Source of the DNA: Mantamonas sphyraenae
Taxonomy: Eukaryota; CRuMs; Mantamonadidae
Assembly: GCA_026936335.1 (NCBI GenBank)
Contig: JAPMXV010000034.1
Coordinates: 504,001 to 568,000, forward strand
Direction: 5' to 3'
Length of the DNA: 64,000 nucleotides
Shown: piece by piece, positions 11,512-22,800 of the stretch
Numbering within the stretch: the first letter of the stretch is position 1
Layout: every line of letters begins with the position of its first letter
The notes under the pieces: generated by a model
Told to the model about the DNA's origin: nothing
Databases searched by the model: none
What the model saw: the letters and a program-made list of their open reading frames with translations, nothing else
Translations under genes and position numbers: made by a program

Positions 11512-11557
11512 ACAAGTGGGGTGGTGCTGTGGCAAATTGAGCAATACACATTCACAT

Positions 11558-12448
11558 TCAGTCGTGGTGTGACACCAACTCTTCGTCTCCCAGCTGCTGC
11601 ATGGGCACCTGGCCTTGGAGGACGGCAGCGTTGCACCTGCGTGCGGTGTGTTCTATCAAATCCTTGGTGGCAAGGACGGAGCCAGCCTTGTTGACGAGGA
11701 CGAGAAGAAAGACGACGACGAGGAGCCAGTAGACAAGCAGCACGCCGGCAACGCTGCGATCCAGATCGAGACGGTACTGGACGAGGGCGTAGAGGTTGGA
11801 AACACCCTGGGAGGTGGTGACATTGCAGAAGGGAGGGATGCGAAAGGTGCCGGCGGCTTGGTCCACCGTGGCGTTGGGGGGTGCGTTCAGCTGTACAATG
11901 TGAGAGGAATCATAAAAGGTGAGCACTGTTCGCTCCGATGCAGTGCTTTGGGCGTCCAATTGGATGGATGAGGCGACGAGGAAGAGGAACATGGCCGTGA
12001 GGAAGAGGGTCCACACCCAGCCAAAGTCGGTGCCCAGTTTGACCACCGCCATCATAAACACAAGGGCTCCCAGGAGTGCAGCAATGGTCAGACCTGCGGT
12101 TCCGTAGTAGAACTCAGGCCTTGCTCGCGCAGGCTGGCCCTCGAGTGCAGAAACGTCGCAAAAGGCCGGGCCGGAAGGTGTTGCCGTGGGCAACACGGGG
12201 ATGTCGACACACGGAGGTGGCGCCAGGGTGTATTCCACCTTGCGGTACTTGCACCGCGACACCTCTGTGATTTGGATGCCACACAGCGTGATGCCCAGAA
12301 CCATGGTGATGAAGGTGAGCACCACCATGGCCACAAACGCCTTGTCGACCAAGCGGAGCATCCACTTTCCTTTTTTGTTGGGTTGGTGCGTGCGTGGGTA
12401 GCGCATTCGAGCAATGACACAGAAAGCACACATGGGATGCATGGACAT
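11558..12448 (-). CDS. Hypothetical four-transmembrane protein
   Basis: About 296 aa, apparently one exon. Four hydrophobic segments are clear: VAMVVLTFITMVLGITL, LTIAALLGALVFMMAVV, WVWTLFLTAMFLFLVASSI and VAGVLLVYWLLVVVFLLVLV. A first loop with several Cys and Pro residues and a second loop with NVTTS (possible N-glycosylation) point to extracellular or lumenal loops, a topology like tetraspanin or claudin-type proteins. No CCG motif of tetraspanins is visible. The start is uncertain: Met codons at 12448, 12442, 12433 and 12406 are all in frame, and the 12406 Met lies nearest the first membrane segment. It converges with the MICU-like gene, with 46 bp between stops. Confidence 0.6.
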   Translation of the reverse strand: MSMHPMCAFCVIARMRYPRTHQPNKKGKWMLRLVDKAFVAMVVLTFITMVLGITLCGIQITEVSRCKYRKVEYTLAPPPCVDIPVLPTATPSGPAFCDVSALEGQPARARPEFYYGTAGLTIAALLGALVFMMAVVKLGTDFGWVWTLFLTAMFLFLVASSIQLDAQSTASERTVLTFYDSSHIVQLNAPPNATVDQAAGTFRIPPFCNVTTSQGVSNLYALVQYRLDLDRSVAGVLLVYWLLVVVFLLVLVNKAGSVLATKDLIEHTARRCNAAVLQGQVPMQQLGDEELVSHHD

Positions 12449-12599
12449 CAGTTCCCGAGTCGCTTTTGATTGTCCTTTGCATGGACTGGGCCTGGATGCA
12501 GGGTGCTTCGCACTCACCCCCAACCCAATCTCTCCCACCACACACACACAACCCACCCCCCCCCCCAACCACCACTCACTCGTGGCACAGAAACCGCGT

Positions 12600-13234
12600 A
12601 TGCTGTTGTCCCTGCACATCACCAACGCCAAGGGCAACCTGCTGTTTGCCAAGTACTTCTTGGGCGGCAGCATGGGAGGCACGGGACAGAGCGGCGAGGA
12701 AGAGTCCAGCTGGGAGCAGCAGATGTACGAACTGACGCAGAGCATGTGGAAGGACGCCCTCAACGGACAGCCGCAGGTGGCACAAAACAACGAGCACCTG
12801 ATTGTGTTTACGGGCGAAGACGACCTGCTCCTCTTTCTCACAGGCACTGCCGACGAAGAGGACGAACTTGGCAGTGAGTTCCCCCATCCATGGCGCCCAT
12901 CCACAGCACAAAAGAACAAACGGGTACATGCAAGGCCACCCACCCAACCACCACCACCCACCACCACGCTTCGCCTTGCGAGTCCATGGACCGTACCCAC
13001 GCTGACGCCGTCCTCAATCCGTCATCCACAGTGTTGGAGATCCTGGACAGCCTTTTGGGCCTGTTTCGCAGCCAGTTCCTGGGCACATTCACCAAATCAC
13101 TGTCAGAGTCGGCTGTGCTGGACCATTTGGCCAAGGTGGGCCTGTGGGTGGACGAGATGATACGTGCTGGGCAGCTGGAAACGCTGGATCACGAGTCGAT
13201 TCTTGCAGGCACCAAACTCGAGTACAACGAGTAG
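12600..13234 (+). CDS. Longin-fold small subunit of a coat/adaptor complex (zeta-COP / AP-sigma / TSPOON type)
   Basis: 158 aa from exons 12600-12873 and 13032-13234. The N-terminal beta strand MLLSLHITNAKGNLLFAKYF mirrors the zeta-COP pattern (strand then GxRLFAKYY). DELGMLEILDSLLGLF corresponds to the ENEL...LDSLF helix, and VGLWVDEMIRAGQLETLD to the VDEIVDGGVILE region. This is the small chain of heterotetrameric vesicle coats. It is divergent from typical zeta-COP and has a Gly/Glu-rich insertion after the first strand, so the TSET complex small chain TSPOON or a sigma chain remains possible. A CACAG acceptor lies just before the start, so an upstream exon might exist. The family is fairly sure; the complex is not. 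Confidence 0.62.
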
Positions 13235-13348
13235 ACGCAACCTGCGACACACACCCCATCCATCCTTTCCATCCACCACGTGTCCACCATGCAACACACA
13301 TGCAATGTACGATAGATTTTCACATCTCCGAGGGGACAACCAAACCAA

Positions 13349-13914
13349 ATGAGCATCTACCACGTGTGTGGTGTTGCAGACGCACTGGAGTATGCAAAGG
13401 CTGAGCGCATGTGCGAATGCCTGCGTCTGAACCTGCCCGACGTGACAGTGGTCAAACACTGTGAGCTGCAACAGAACTGGGACCCGTTTGTGACGAAAAC
13501 CGCAACTCGACTCGGCGTTCCCAAAGATTCGCTCGGCAACCACTTTGTGTGGATCGAGCCACGGCTGCTCATCGGCAACCTCGAGGCGTTGGTGCGCATG
13601 GTATGTGTGTGCAGGGTTGGATTGGGGGTTGTGGTTTGGGGGGGGGAGGGGAAGGGGTGTACGAGAACAGGGGGGGAGGCTGACCTGGACACACGCCGTC
13701 GTTGTCGCGGCTGCCCACACCCTTACACAGGCCAAGAAGAAGTACAACATCGGCACAGAGGCACTGCTGGAGGTCTCCAACGCGGAATGGCAAAAGATTG
13801 TGGACGGAAACCACGCCAAGGCGACGGAGAAGCAGGCGCAAGCGGACGCCAGCAAGCAACGGGTAACGTTCACTGGTTGGCAAAGGCAAACCTCGGCAGT
13901 TCCCGCAGGCGACT

Positions 13915-13949
<35 letters not shown>

Positions 13950-15254
13950 CATGGGCATTGCCACGTGGGACGTCATACACACGGCGACACACAGGAGGTG
14001 GAGGCACAATTCTTTGCGCTGCGTGACCAGGCGGTGCTGAAGGGCAATACGCTGCGGGCGATTGCCGAGACACAGCGCAACACACTGCAGAGCATGGTGG
14101 GCAAGAAGGCGCCTCTGAGACGCATGATCACAAAACTGCAGACTCTGAACCAGTTGATTGGACTGAACACAGAAATGCTGGAGGAGATGCACGCAAAGAA
14201 GGAAGCCAAGGTGGTGGAGTACGAAGACCGCGTACGCATGGCCGAGTACCGCGCCCAGTTCTATGCCCTGTACAAGGACGTGCCATCTGCCCACGACATG
14301 ATTTCCTACTCCCTCCACGTGCGCAAGCAAATGGAACGATTGGAACGTGAGGCCAAACGCTTGATCCCCAGCGAGGAGCCTTCCCTCGACCTGGAGGCCA
14401 TGCGGCAACACGGTGCCCTGGGACTCGTCAAAGACACCGGTGACACGCCCGTCACCACGTCCTCCCCGATCCCCATGACCCAGTTTGACATGGACAAGGT
14501 CAACACGGCTGCACTCGACATGGGAGAGGATGCTCTTGCTTCCTTTCGCAGCCAACTCAGCCAGATGAGTGCAGCATCGTCCGCATCCTCCTCCTCCTCT
14601 TCGTCGTCGTCCTCTTCCTCCTCCTCCTCGGGTGATGACACAGACGGGGTGCAAACAAACAGCAACGGGGAGCTGGTGCCGCCGACCCTGTTTGTGAACA
14701 TCGGGTGGGACGAGGAGTTCCAAAGGCTGCAGATCAACTATCTGAAGGATCTGAAGGATGTGGAGCAGATGTTGAATGCGTTTGACTACATGTTGCAGGC
14801 AAAGGAGGCAGTGGATGCAAAGGTGGATCCGAATTTCAAGCGCAGCGAACCAAAGGCAAAGCCGCTTGTGCCTAAGCTCAACCTCATCAAGCCCAAACGC
14901 AAGCGTCGAGGGCGTGGGGGTGCCGCCGACGAAGAGATGTGGAATGATGATGCGGGCAACGATGAAGAGGAGGAGCCGCTGTACGGTGCGCGGTGGAATG
15001 TGTGGACCATCAGCGAGACGGTGAAGCCCATGCACGATCAGTGCAAACAGTTCAGCGCACAGTTCACCAAGTACGTGCGACTGGCAGACAAGCATCGAGA
15101 ACGTGCCATCGACGCTGTGCAGCGCTGGAATGACATTGAGTACGACACAGCACGCCACGGACCCAAGCTCTCCCAGGAGGAGGAGCAGCAGGAGGAAGAG
15201 GAACTGGCCATTGCAGCAGCCAATCGTGAGCGACTGCAGGGCAAGGGCGAAGCA

Positions 15255-15290
<36 letters not shown>

Positions 15291-16004
15291 GATGGTGACA
15301 CGCCGTCGTCGCCCAACTCGTTGGGCAGTCCCGTGTCCAAGGAGATGTTCAAGGAAGCCAGGCATCCGTTGGAACAGCCAGTGCCTGTGGCCAGCAAACA
15401 CATTGTGTTCAATCCGCCCAAGCCGCCGACGGTTGCTCCAGGCTTGAAGCTGATGACCAGCAAACTGGAGAACAAGTTCAAGTCTCGATTGGTGCGTGAC
15501 GAGCTGGTGGAACGCAACATCATGATGCGTGGCGACGTGGCACCCACGCTGTTTGAGCGGCAGAATGCCCTGCGCAAGAAGCGTCTGGAGGACACCCTGA
15601 ACCGCAAGCTCAAGTTCCGTTCCTCGATGCAGGATCTGCAGAACCGCAACATTCTCAAGTCCAACATGAAGGCCATTGCAGAGGAGGAGGATGTGGAGCA
15701 CATGGAGGCTGAGAAGGAAGAGGAGCGCAAAGAGATCAGCGACTTGCTTGCAAACACCCTGGAAAACAGGCCCAGTCGACGCGAACTGGCTTCCCAGGGT
15801 GTCTATGTGACCATCAAGGAGGACCGCCGTGCACGCAGGCTGCGCAAGGAGAAGGAGGAGGCCGAAAAGGCCGCTGCGGCAGAGACCGGTGGCGGTAACG
15901 CGGAGGGCGACTCATCATCATCGGCGTCAGACAAGCCTGCACACGGCGAACGCAAGAGTGTCAAATTTGCAGATGACGACGAGGAGGATGAGGAAGAAGA
16001 GTGA
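13349..16004 (+). CDS. Coiled-coil protein with MDH1B-like N-terminal domain
   Basis: 797 aa from exons 13349-13600, 13731-13862 and 13995-16004. The first 85 residues (ADALEYAKAERMCECLRLNL and the IEPRLLIGNLEALV segment) match the N-terminal thioredoxin/glutaredoxin-like module that precedes the dehydrogenase in MDH1B, a malate dehydrogenase-like protein of ciliated lineages. No dehydrogenase follows here. Instead there is a long helical region (about 100-300, rich in Lys/Glu/Gln), a poly-Ser tract, an Arg/Lys cluster (KPKRKRRGRGG), more helix with acidic runs, and an acidic tail (DDDEEDEEEE). A cytoskeletal or ciliary role is plausible by domain association only. The frame is supported by three consistent introns. 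It converges with the dynamin gene, 47 bp between stops. Confidence 0.65.
13916..13947. repeat. (CA)16 dinucleotide repeat in intron
   Basis: Perfect CA run within intron 2 (13863-13994) of the MDH1B-like gene, upstream of its GACACACAG acceptor. Typical of the CA-rich intron ends across this window. Confidence 0.9.
15258..15290 (+). repeat. (AGC)n poly-Ser repeat
   Basis: AGC run coding for Ser within the MDH1B-like coiled-coil protein, in a disordered spacer between two helical regions. Confidence 0.85.
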
Positions 16005-16051
16005 TGAATGGATGAGATGAAGTTTTCTTGATTGGATTTCCACGGGCTCGC

Positions 16052-19000
16052 TCACATGTTGTTTGTGTTGATGCTCCTGACCTCGTTGAGGATCTCACTG
16101 GCGCGACGGAGGACAGAGAGGAGCTCGATGCAGTGATCGCGGCGCTGGGCGACGTCAGAGTCCTCGGCGAGGAGGTCGTCAAACAGCTCCTCCTTGTACA
16201 GGGTGGACACGAGCACACTTTGCATGTTGTCGCGCACGGCGTTGACAAGGAAGTGCATGATGGACTTGGGCACGCTGTCCTGCACGTTCTTGCGCACAAT
16301 GTCAAAGTAAGAGATCAGCAGCCGCTCAATGAGCTGCGTCTCCATCTGCTCACGATCACTGGCCTGGTCCGTGGCCTTGAGCGACATGGGCACCTTGCCC
16401 AGCTGGTAGGCACCGCTTCGTTCGTCGCGCACGGGCGTGTTGCTAAACTCGCTAAAGGTGCTGTCGCTGGACGAGCTGCTTCCGCTGCCGCCGTTGTTGC
16501 CCTTGCCCCTGTTGCCAGCCTTGCTGCCGCGCGTGACACCACGCGATTTACTGCCGCCACTGGAGGATGTTGACGACGAGCTGCTGGTACTGCTGCTGTT
16601 GTTCTTCTTGTCGTCGCCAAAGAAGAACGTGCTGAAGAACGAACTCTTGTCGTCGCCACTCTGGTTGTTGTTGCCTTGGTTGCCTCCCGAGTTCTGCCCG
16701 TTGCCCGACGATCCACCGTTGTTGCCCTGCGATCCCTGGCTACCCGATTGCTGGCGTACGGCCTGGCTATTCTGCGCCGCCGCCGCCGAGTTGCGTCCTC
16801 CGTTGCCCCTCTGTGAGCCCGAACGGCCCTGTGAACCCGAGTTGCCACTGCCGTCACGCTGCGACTGTTCGTTCATGGCCTGTTGCTGTGCCTGCTGCGC
16901 TGCCAGCTGCTGCTGCGCCATGGCTTGCTCCTGCTCCTGCACACCCTGCAGCATGGTCGTCAGCGCGCCCGCGCCTCCGATAAAGTCCGGATGGTTGGTG
17001 TTGATAAAGGCCAGCTCGATGTTGATGATGGACGAAATCATGTTGTTCGTCGGATACAGTTGGTTGCGCAGCAGGTTGCCCGCCACGTCGGCAATGCGCT
17101 GACGCAGCACCTTGAACCGGTGCAACTCCTTGATTTCCGTCTGCGAGACAATACGCATCAGTTCCTCAAACACAAACTCCACACACTGGAGACTGGGCGC
17201 CTCCAGGCCTGCAATCTGCCGCTTGGCCAGCAACTCAAAGGCGACCTCGGGCACAAACAGCGTGGGCCTGGGTCCCGTGGCGTTGCGGATGGCCGTACGG
17301 ATGTCGTTTTCGCTGAGGCCGTCGATGGGATCGATTTGGTCCAGACCCTTGGCAAACAGGTCGTTGAAGATGAACTGAATGCGCGCGCCTCCGTACAGCT
17401 CCTCCGTGGAGATTTCCTGTGCGCGGCCATCGACCAGGTCGCGAAAGTCGGCAGCAAACTGTTGCAGCAGTTGCAGCAGCAGGGCACCCTTGCTCTTGCC
17501 GTCAAAGATGCCGTCGCCGTACGTGCGCAGCTCCTTCTGCGTCTCCACCATCATTTCCGCCACCGACTGGCGCAACTGCGGCAGCGTGGCCTTGATGTGG
17601 TTGATCAGCACCCTGTTGAGCGACTTGGTCAGGAACTTGGTGCCCATCTTGTGGCTCAATGAGCGGTATGCCTCGTGGCCGCGGAAAAAGTCCTCCTCGT
17701 CACGCACAGCGTCGCTGTTGAGGATGGAATCAGTGCAGTGGGGATGATGAGATGATGGGCGTGGGATGAGGCGAGGCGGGGTGTGAGACCAATGCATGGC
17801 ACATGGCAGGCACAGCAGGCGAGGAGCCGTGCAAAAAGTGGACACTGGGAAAACGACGGCGGGGGGGAGGGGGGGTCGTGCCATGCACATGTGCACATCC
17901 ACAAACACAGCCTGCTTGCTGTCCCACAAAACCTACCGGATGCTCTTTTTGTTTTGGATGTCCTTTTGGGAACGGTTGACCACGCCGACAAAGCCGAGCT
18001 TGAGCGGGATGACGCGGCCGGTGAGCACGTCGACGGCGTCGGTGCCGTCGTCCATGAGATCGAGCTTGGTGATGACACCGACGGTGCGGTTGCCTGCAAC
18101 AACGTGGTCCAACCCCGTGTGTGAGCGACAGACGCTTGGAACGGCTAACAACCCGAGAGGCTGGAAAGAAAAAAAGAAACGTCAGGCGTGGGGCCAAAGC
18201 GGCGGGCAAGAGGGGAATTACGCACCCTCAGGATCGACTTCGCGAGCGAGCTGCAAGGCGTCCGAGTTGGCCAGATCTGTGTTGGCTGCGGTGACTGCCA
18301 AGATGATGGCGTTCTCTTTGCTGATGTACTGCATGATCATCATGCGGATGAGCTGCTCAATGTCTGTGGGCTGGTCGCCGACCGGTACCTGGGAAGTGCG
18401 GACAAACATCGTGCCACGTGTGTGAGCCACAACAAACGATGCGGGGAGGGGGCAAAGGCGGAAAAGGGGGGGAGGGGGGGGCGGAGGAGGTGCACAGGGC
18501 ACACACGAACCTTTGTGATACCGGGCAGATCGACGAGGGTGAGGTTGAGGACGTAGGGGGAGAACACCTTGAGGTTGATGGGCTTCGGCGAGATGCCCTT
18601 GTTCTTGCCTGTGACCTGGTCGGTGACGCGAACAATCTCTTCACGGATCTCCTCAAAGTCGTAGAAACGAGTGTTGGGCTTGTGGAGAAACTCGCCCCAC
18701 TCGGCACCTGGGTTTGTGGACGGTGGGAAGAGCGCAGGTGGTGAGAAGGCACGCGACACTCCACCGGTGCGAAAATGGCCCACCAGGAACAGCGCAGTTC
18801 ACACAGCGTGGCAGGCCTCTGGGAGGGTGAAATGGGACACAAGAACACACGCATACGCACACCCCACTTACCTTCGTCGTCGTCGTCGTCCTCGTTGCCT
18901 TCCACGTGGATCAGCTGCAGCACGAGCGGACGGCGAGTGACAATGCCCGAACCGCGAGGCAGAAAGTCGCGGCCAACAATGTTCTCCAACACCGACGATT

Positions 19001-19409
19001 TACCCGAACTCTGCGAACCCACCACCACAATCTGAGGCAAATCGATGGGGTCTTCGATGCTGAGGGTGCTAAACACGTCCTGCAGCCTGTTGATGATGGG
19101 AATGAGCTGTTCCAGGCCCGCTTGGCCCGTGTGATGCTTCAGCTTGCTCAGTTTCACGTCCTCTGAGGACGACGAGCTCATGCCACCCATGCCACCCATG
19201 CCACCCATGCCACCCATGCCACCCATGCCACCTCCCATACCCCCGCCCATGCCGCCGTACATGCCGCTGCTGCTGCCGCTCAAATCTTGATATTGGCCAC
19301 CGCCACCTCCGCCAAAGCCTCCTCCACCAAATTGGCCACCTCCGTACTGGCCACCTCCGTACTGGCCGCCGCCGTAACTGTTTCCTCCGTAATTGCCGTA
19401 GCCGGACAT
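16052..19409 (-). CDS. Dynamin-related GTPase, DRP1/Dnm1 type, with Gly-rich N-terminal extension
   Basis: Large GTPase for mitochondrial and peroxisomal fission. Five exons: 19409-18872, 18707-18511, 18388-18226, 18093-17937 and 17714-16052, giving 905 aa. GTPase motifs: [12 protein letters not shown] (G1), TRRPLVLQL (G2), DLPGITK (G3) and [13 protein letters not shown] (G4). [16 protein letters not shown] is the DRP1/Dnm1 stalk signature, and the C-terminus is a GED. There is no PH domain or proline-rich tail, so it is not a classical endocytic dynamin. A long Gln/Asn/Gly/Ser-rich insert (about 560-740) takes the place of the variable B-insert. Unusually, about 95 residues of Gly/Tyr/Gln then MGG repeats precede the GTPase domain. 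That extension starts at the only upstream Met, 85 bp from the divergent MT-A70 gene start. Confidence 0.93.
19179..19232 (-). repeat. Six 9-bp tandem repeats coding for MGG units
   Basis: Six perfect copies of CATGCCACC on the plus strand, read on the minus strand as GGT GGC ATG. They form the Met/Gly-repeat part of the dynamin N-terminal extension. Confidence 0.9.
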
Positions 19410-19494
19410 TCGGATGCGCAAAAAATGGGTTTTCTTGTTGCAGCTCGGGCGGAGGCAAACACACACACACACACACAAACAAACAAACACACAA
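19410..19494. promoter_or_regulatory. Divergent promoter region, dynamin / MT-A70 gene
   Basis: 85 bp between divergent start codons, containing a CA repeat followed by AAAC repeats. No named element seen. Inferred from layout. Confidence 0.3.
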
Positions 19495-22400
19495 ATGTCC
19501 ACCACGCAGAGTTCCACGCCTTCCTCTGGCAAGTTTCTGCGCTTTTCGCTGAAGCGCAAGCGTGTGGAAGCTCCAAAGCCGGGTGAGCGAAAAGGTTCCC
19601 GAAAGGCTCCCGGCGCAGGCACGGCTTCGGCGGCAAAGACGGCAGGAGTCAAAGGGAAACAAGGCATGCATGTCGAGATGGACGACGACATTGAGGATGT
19701 GTCGGAGCAGGAAATGGATCCTGTGGTTCAAAGGGACGGGGAGAAACGTCAGCGGATCATCAGCTTCGACACACCATCCTTGTCGTACTCGGACAGCATG
19801 ACAGGCACAGAAGAGAGCGGGTCGGAAGAGATTGCGTCCCAAATGGACATGTTTCTGGACGACATGCAGGAGCGGCGAACGGCACGGAAGCAGGAGACGG
19901 AGGAGAGGACGCCGTCGCCTGATCACAGCCTCTCCCGTGCGAGCCCCAGCACCCACAGCAAGCGAGTGACGTTTGCAGAGGACATCGAATGGGACGAAGG
20001 GCACGATGAGTCGCAGAGTAGCGTGCTGGACGAGTTTCTGGACGAGCTGCGAGAGGCCGAGAGCACGGTGACGGCTGAGGTGCTGATCAACGCGTCGGAG
20101 CAAACGCGGGGCAGGCCGGGCGACGCATACGCCATGCTGGATGCACGCCCACGCGCATTTGCACGCCAGTATGCACACTGTATCCATAGCAACCCGGAAA
20201 TTCCAGATTACATGCGGCTGTACTTCCGGTCGGCGGTGACGATGCGACTGCTTGCGCACAACCGCAGGCACACGCCACGAGAAGCCCGCAAGCCTCCAAC
20301 GCCGAGGCCATCCCGAGCACAATCCACTGCAGGCGGCAGAAGCGATGTCGCACCAGGCAGCAGACAAAGCATCACAAGCAGCAACAGCAGCAGCAACAGC
20401 ACGAGTCGTGGGAACGGACAAAGACCCACAGCGACACACACGCCTCCAAGGTCACCTCCGACAAGCAGCAGCAGTGACCATTGGAGCAACCGAGGAAATG
20501 GAAGCAACAAACAGGAGAAGCGCAGCAAGCGGCCTGTGCGTCTGGTGTTTGTGAACGACGATTTGCTGGACGACGACGAAGCGTTTGAATCACCAGTGAA
20601 ACTGAGCGACAGCAGGCGACAGGCACAAGAACAGCGTGCGCATCATCAAGCGAACGCACAGGGCAAGGCAAGCAAGCAGCTGTCGCTAGGGGATTTGGTG
20701 CCAGGATGGAAGACGGCAGCCGACGAGAGCGAGAGCGACGCGAGAGCGACACATGAGCCAACCACCAGCGTCAAAACGTCATCGACGTCGCATAACCGGT
20801 CGTCGACAAAGAAGAAGAGCAAGGGTACGTCGAGGCGGAAGCAGAACAAGCCGCGGAAGCGAGCACGCAAGAAACCCCCCAAGCGTTTGCTGAGCGGCAA
20901 GAACCTGGTGGAGCGCACGACGTTGCCAAAGGATATGAGCAAATGGGCACTGGTGGTGGAGCCGTACTTGGAACAAGACCCAGAGTCTGTCAAAGAGCGC
21001 TTTCACAAGACGCCCGACATTATGAATGCGGACTTGGAGAGCATGGGATGTGTGAATCTGAGCGCGGTGTTGATCAACCCGCCGTGGGAGGCAGGAGCGC
21101 CAAACGGTGCACGTGAGCGACTGTTGCACATCAACCAGCTGTATGCGCTGAATCTCTCGCGTCGTGTGCTACCCAATGGCTTCATTTTCATCTGGTGTCC
21201 CAAGGAGTACATTCCACAGCTGTTTATCATCATGGCACGCTGGAAGGTGCGCTATGTGGAGAATCTGGTGTGGATACAGACGCAGGCGAACAATCGCAAG
21301 GTCACTGCGCCGTACAAGGTTCTGCGTCGCAGCAAGATGACGCTGTACATCTTTCTGCGTGAACCTCGGCCCGAAATCAAGCACCAACGCTCCAGCGACG
21401 TGCACATGGGCCCTGTCAAGTCGCCGTACGGACTGGATTGGAATGCAAAACCGGAACAAGTGAAGCAAGTCATCGAAACGATGCTGCCAGCGTGGACCCC
21501 AGAAGACGAACAGCGACCACGATTTGCAGAGCTGTGGGCAAACGAGCGTACGCGCGTGCGCGACGGATGGATCCACGTCTGCGAAGAGGTGCCACCAGAG
21601 CGCAGCAACAGGGCGGTGGGATCGCCAGCCACGGTTGTGGAGGCGTCGCCGGCCCTGTCAACCAGTCCCGTGTTGACAACAACGACGATCCCACGCAACA
21701 TCAGCACGGTCGAGCGGGCGAAGCGACAGGCGTTCTACGTCCGCGAAAGCGACGACGAGGACGAAGAGTCTGTGGAGGAGGGTCTGTCCAGTGACGAGGC
21801 AGAGAATGGCGGTGGTGTTGGTGTTGGAGGTGTGGAGGAGGATGACGATGACGAGGAGGAAGAACGCAACCAGATTGTGCGCAGCCAGGAGCTGGAGGAG
21901 GAAGAAGCGTACTCGGCACAGTTTGGAGACGATGACGACGACGCTTTTGAGGATGAGAACGAAGTGGACGAGGAGGGACAGCCGTTGTCGCAGGTGCTGG
22001 TTGAGGACGTGCACCTGATGGCAACGCCTGTGCGCAGATCGATGCAGATTGGAGACACAGCGAGGCCCCCGCAGGTAGGACGCGGGATGGAGCACATTGT
22101 GAGACTGTACGAAGACGATTCGTTGCTGAGTGCCTGCACTGATCTGAGCGAAGACCTGACGGAGGAGGAGGACAACAACGAAGGGGCGTTCCGATCGGTA
22201 CGGCGCACAGCCACAAGCACAAGAGGGGGCGCATTTGCACACCTACACACGACACCGAGTGCACAGGGGCCGTTGATTGCGCCGACACCAGGGACGATGC
22301 AGAGGAACGCAAGTTCGACGTACTCGTTCACCCCCGAGGATTTGAGCATCGAGTCATTTGACGAACCTGCGTACGCACGGCTGCAGGTGCAAGCAAGTGC

Positions 22401-22746
22401 AGGTCCGCTCAGTACGACGTCTTTCGAGATGTCCAGTGTGGATACGCCGCTGCAGTTGGATTCAGGAGAACGGCAAGCGAGGCTGCAGCTGTCCGACGGC
22501 AAGCGACAGGCCGTGTTGCAGGGGACGGCATCAGGCACGTTGGAACTCAACGGAGATGTGTTTGTGGACCCGGGACCGGCGGGAGGCAAGCGACGGCGGC
22601 GCCAGGGCGGTGGGAAGAAGGCAGCGGATCGACGACGACCCAAAGCACAGGCTCACGGCGAAGGAGGAGGCACAGACGACACGGCAGGCAAGAAGAAGAA
22701 GAAAGAGAGGCAAATGAGGTTGTTTGACCTGGTGAAGCGAGAGTGA
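19495..22746 (+). CDS. MT-A70 family N6-adenine methyltransferase with long disordered flanks
   Basis: Intronless gene for 1,083 aa. A domain at about residues 480-700 carries NPPWEAG (about residue 528), the [DNS]PP[YFW] catalytic motif of N6-adenine methyltransferases, followed by [28 protein letters not shown] and the [10 protein letters not shown] strand, all typical of the MT-A70 fold (METTL3/METTL4/MTA1 type). NPPW instead of the usual DPPW is compatible with activity, unlike the EPPL of METTL14. The N-terminal 470 residues are low-complexity with basic patches just before the domain ([12 protein letters not shown]). The C-terminal part is acidic, ending in a Lys-rich tail. Whether it modifies DNA or RNA cannot be told from sequence. 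The start at 19495 is the first Met after the divergent dynamin start. Confidence 0.83.
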   Translation: MSTTQSSTPSSGKFLRFSLKRKRVEAPKPGERKGSRKAPGAGTASAAKTAGVKGKQGMHVEMDDDIEDVSEQEMDPVVQRDGEKRQRIISFDTPSLSYSDSMTGTEESGSEEIASQMDMFLDDMQERRTARKQETEERTPSPDHSLSRASPSTHSKRVTFAEDIEWDEGHDESQSSVLDEFLDELREAESTVTAEVLINASEQTRGRPGDAYAMLDARPRAFARQYAHCIHSNPEIPDYMRLYFRSAVTMRLLAHNRRHTPREARKPPTPRPSRAQSTAGGRSDVAPGSRQSITSSNSSSNSTSRGNGQRPTATHTPPRSPPTSSSSDHWSNRGNGSNKQEKRSKRPVRLVFVNDDLLDDDEAFESPVKLSDSRRQAQEQRAHHQANAQGKASKQLSLGDLVPGWKTAADESESDARATHEPTTSVKTSSTSHNRSSTKKKSKGTSRRKQNKPRKRARKKPPKRLLSGKNLVERTTLPKDMSKWALVVEPYLEQDPESVKERFHKTPDIMNADLESMGCVNLSAVLINPPWEAGAPNGARERLLHINQLYALNLSRRVLPNGFIFIWCPKEYIPQLFIIMARWKVRYVENLVWIQTQANNRKVTAPYKVLRRSKMTLYIFLREPRPEIKHQRSSDVHMGPVKSPYGLDWNAKPEQVKQVIETMLPAWTPEDEQRPRFAELWANERTRVRDGWIHVCEEVPPERSNRAVGSPATVVEASPALSTSPVLTTTTIPRNISTVERAKRQAFYVRESDDEDEESVEEGLSSDEAENGGGVGVGGVEEDDDDEEEERNQIVRSQELEEEEAYSAQFGDDDDDAFEDENEVDEEGQPLSQVLVEDVHLMATPVRRSMQIGDTARPPQVGRGMEHIVRLYEDDSLLSACTDLSEDLTEEEDNNEGAFRSVRRTATSTRGGAFAHLHTTPSAQGPLIAPTPGTMQRNASSTYSFTPEDLSIESFDEPAYARLQVQASAGPLSTTSFEMSSVDTPLQLDSGERQARLQLSDGKRQAVLQGTASGTLELNGDVFVDPGPAGGKRRRRQGGGKKAADRRRPKAQAHGEGGGTDDTAGKKKKKERQMRLFDLVKRE

Positions 22747-22800
22747 GGCAAGAATGCAATGATGCGCGCCCATGCAGCCACAACTTCACATCTTCAAGCG

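Noticed and set aside
13569-15701. 710-residue minus-strand frame
   Set aside because: Shadow of the MDH1B-like gene; low-complexity translation with His/Leu bias and no recognisable motif.
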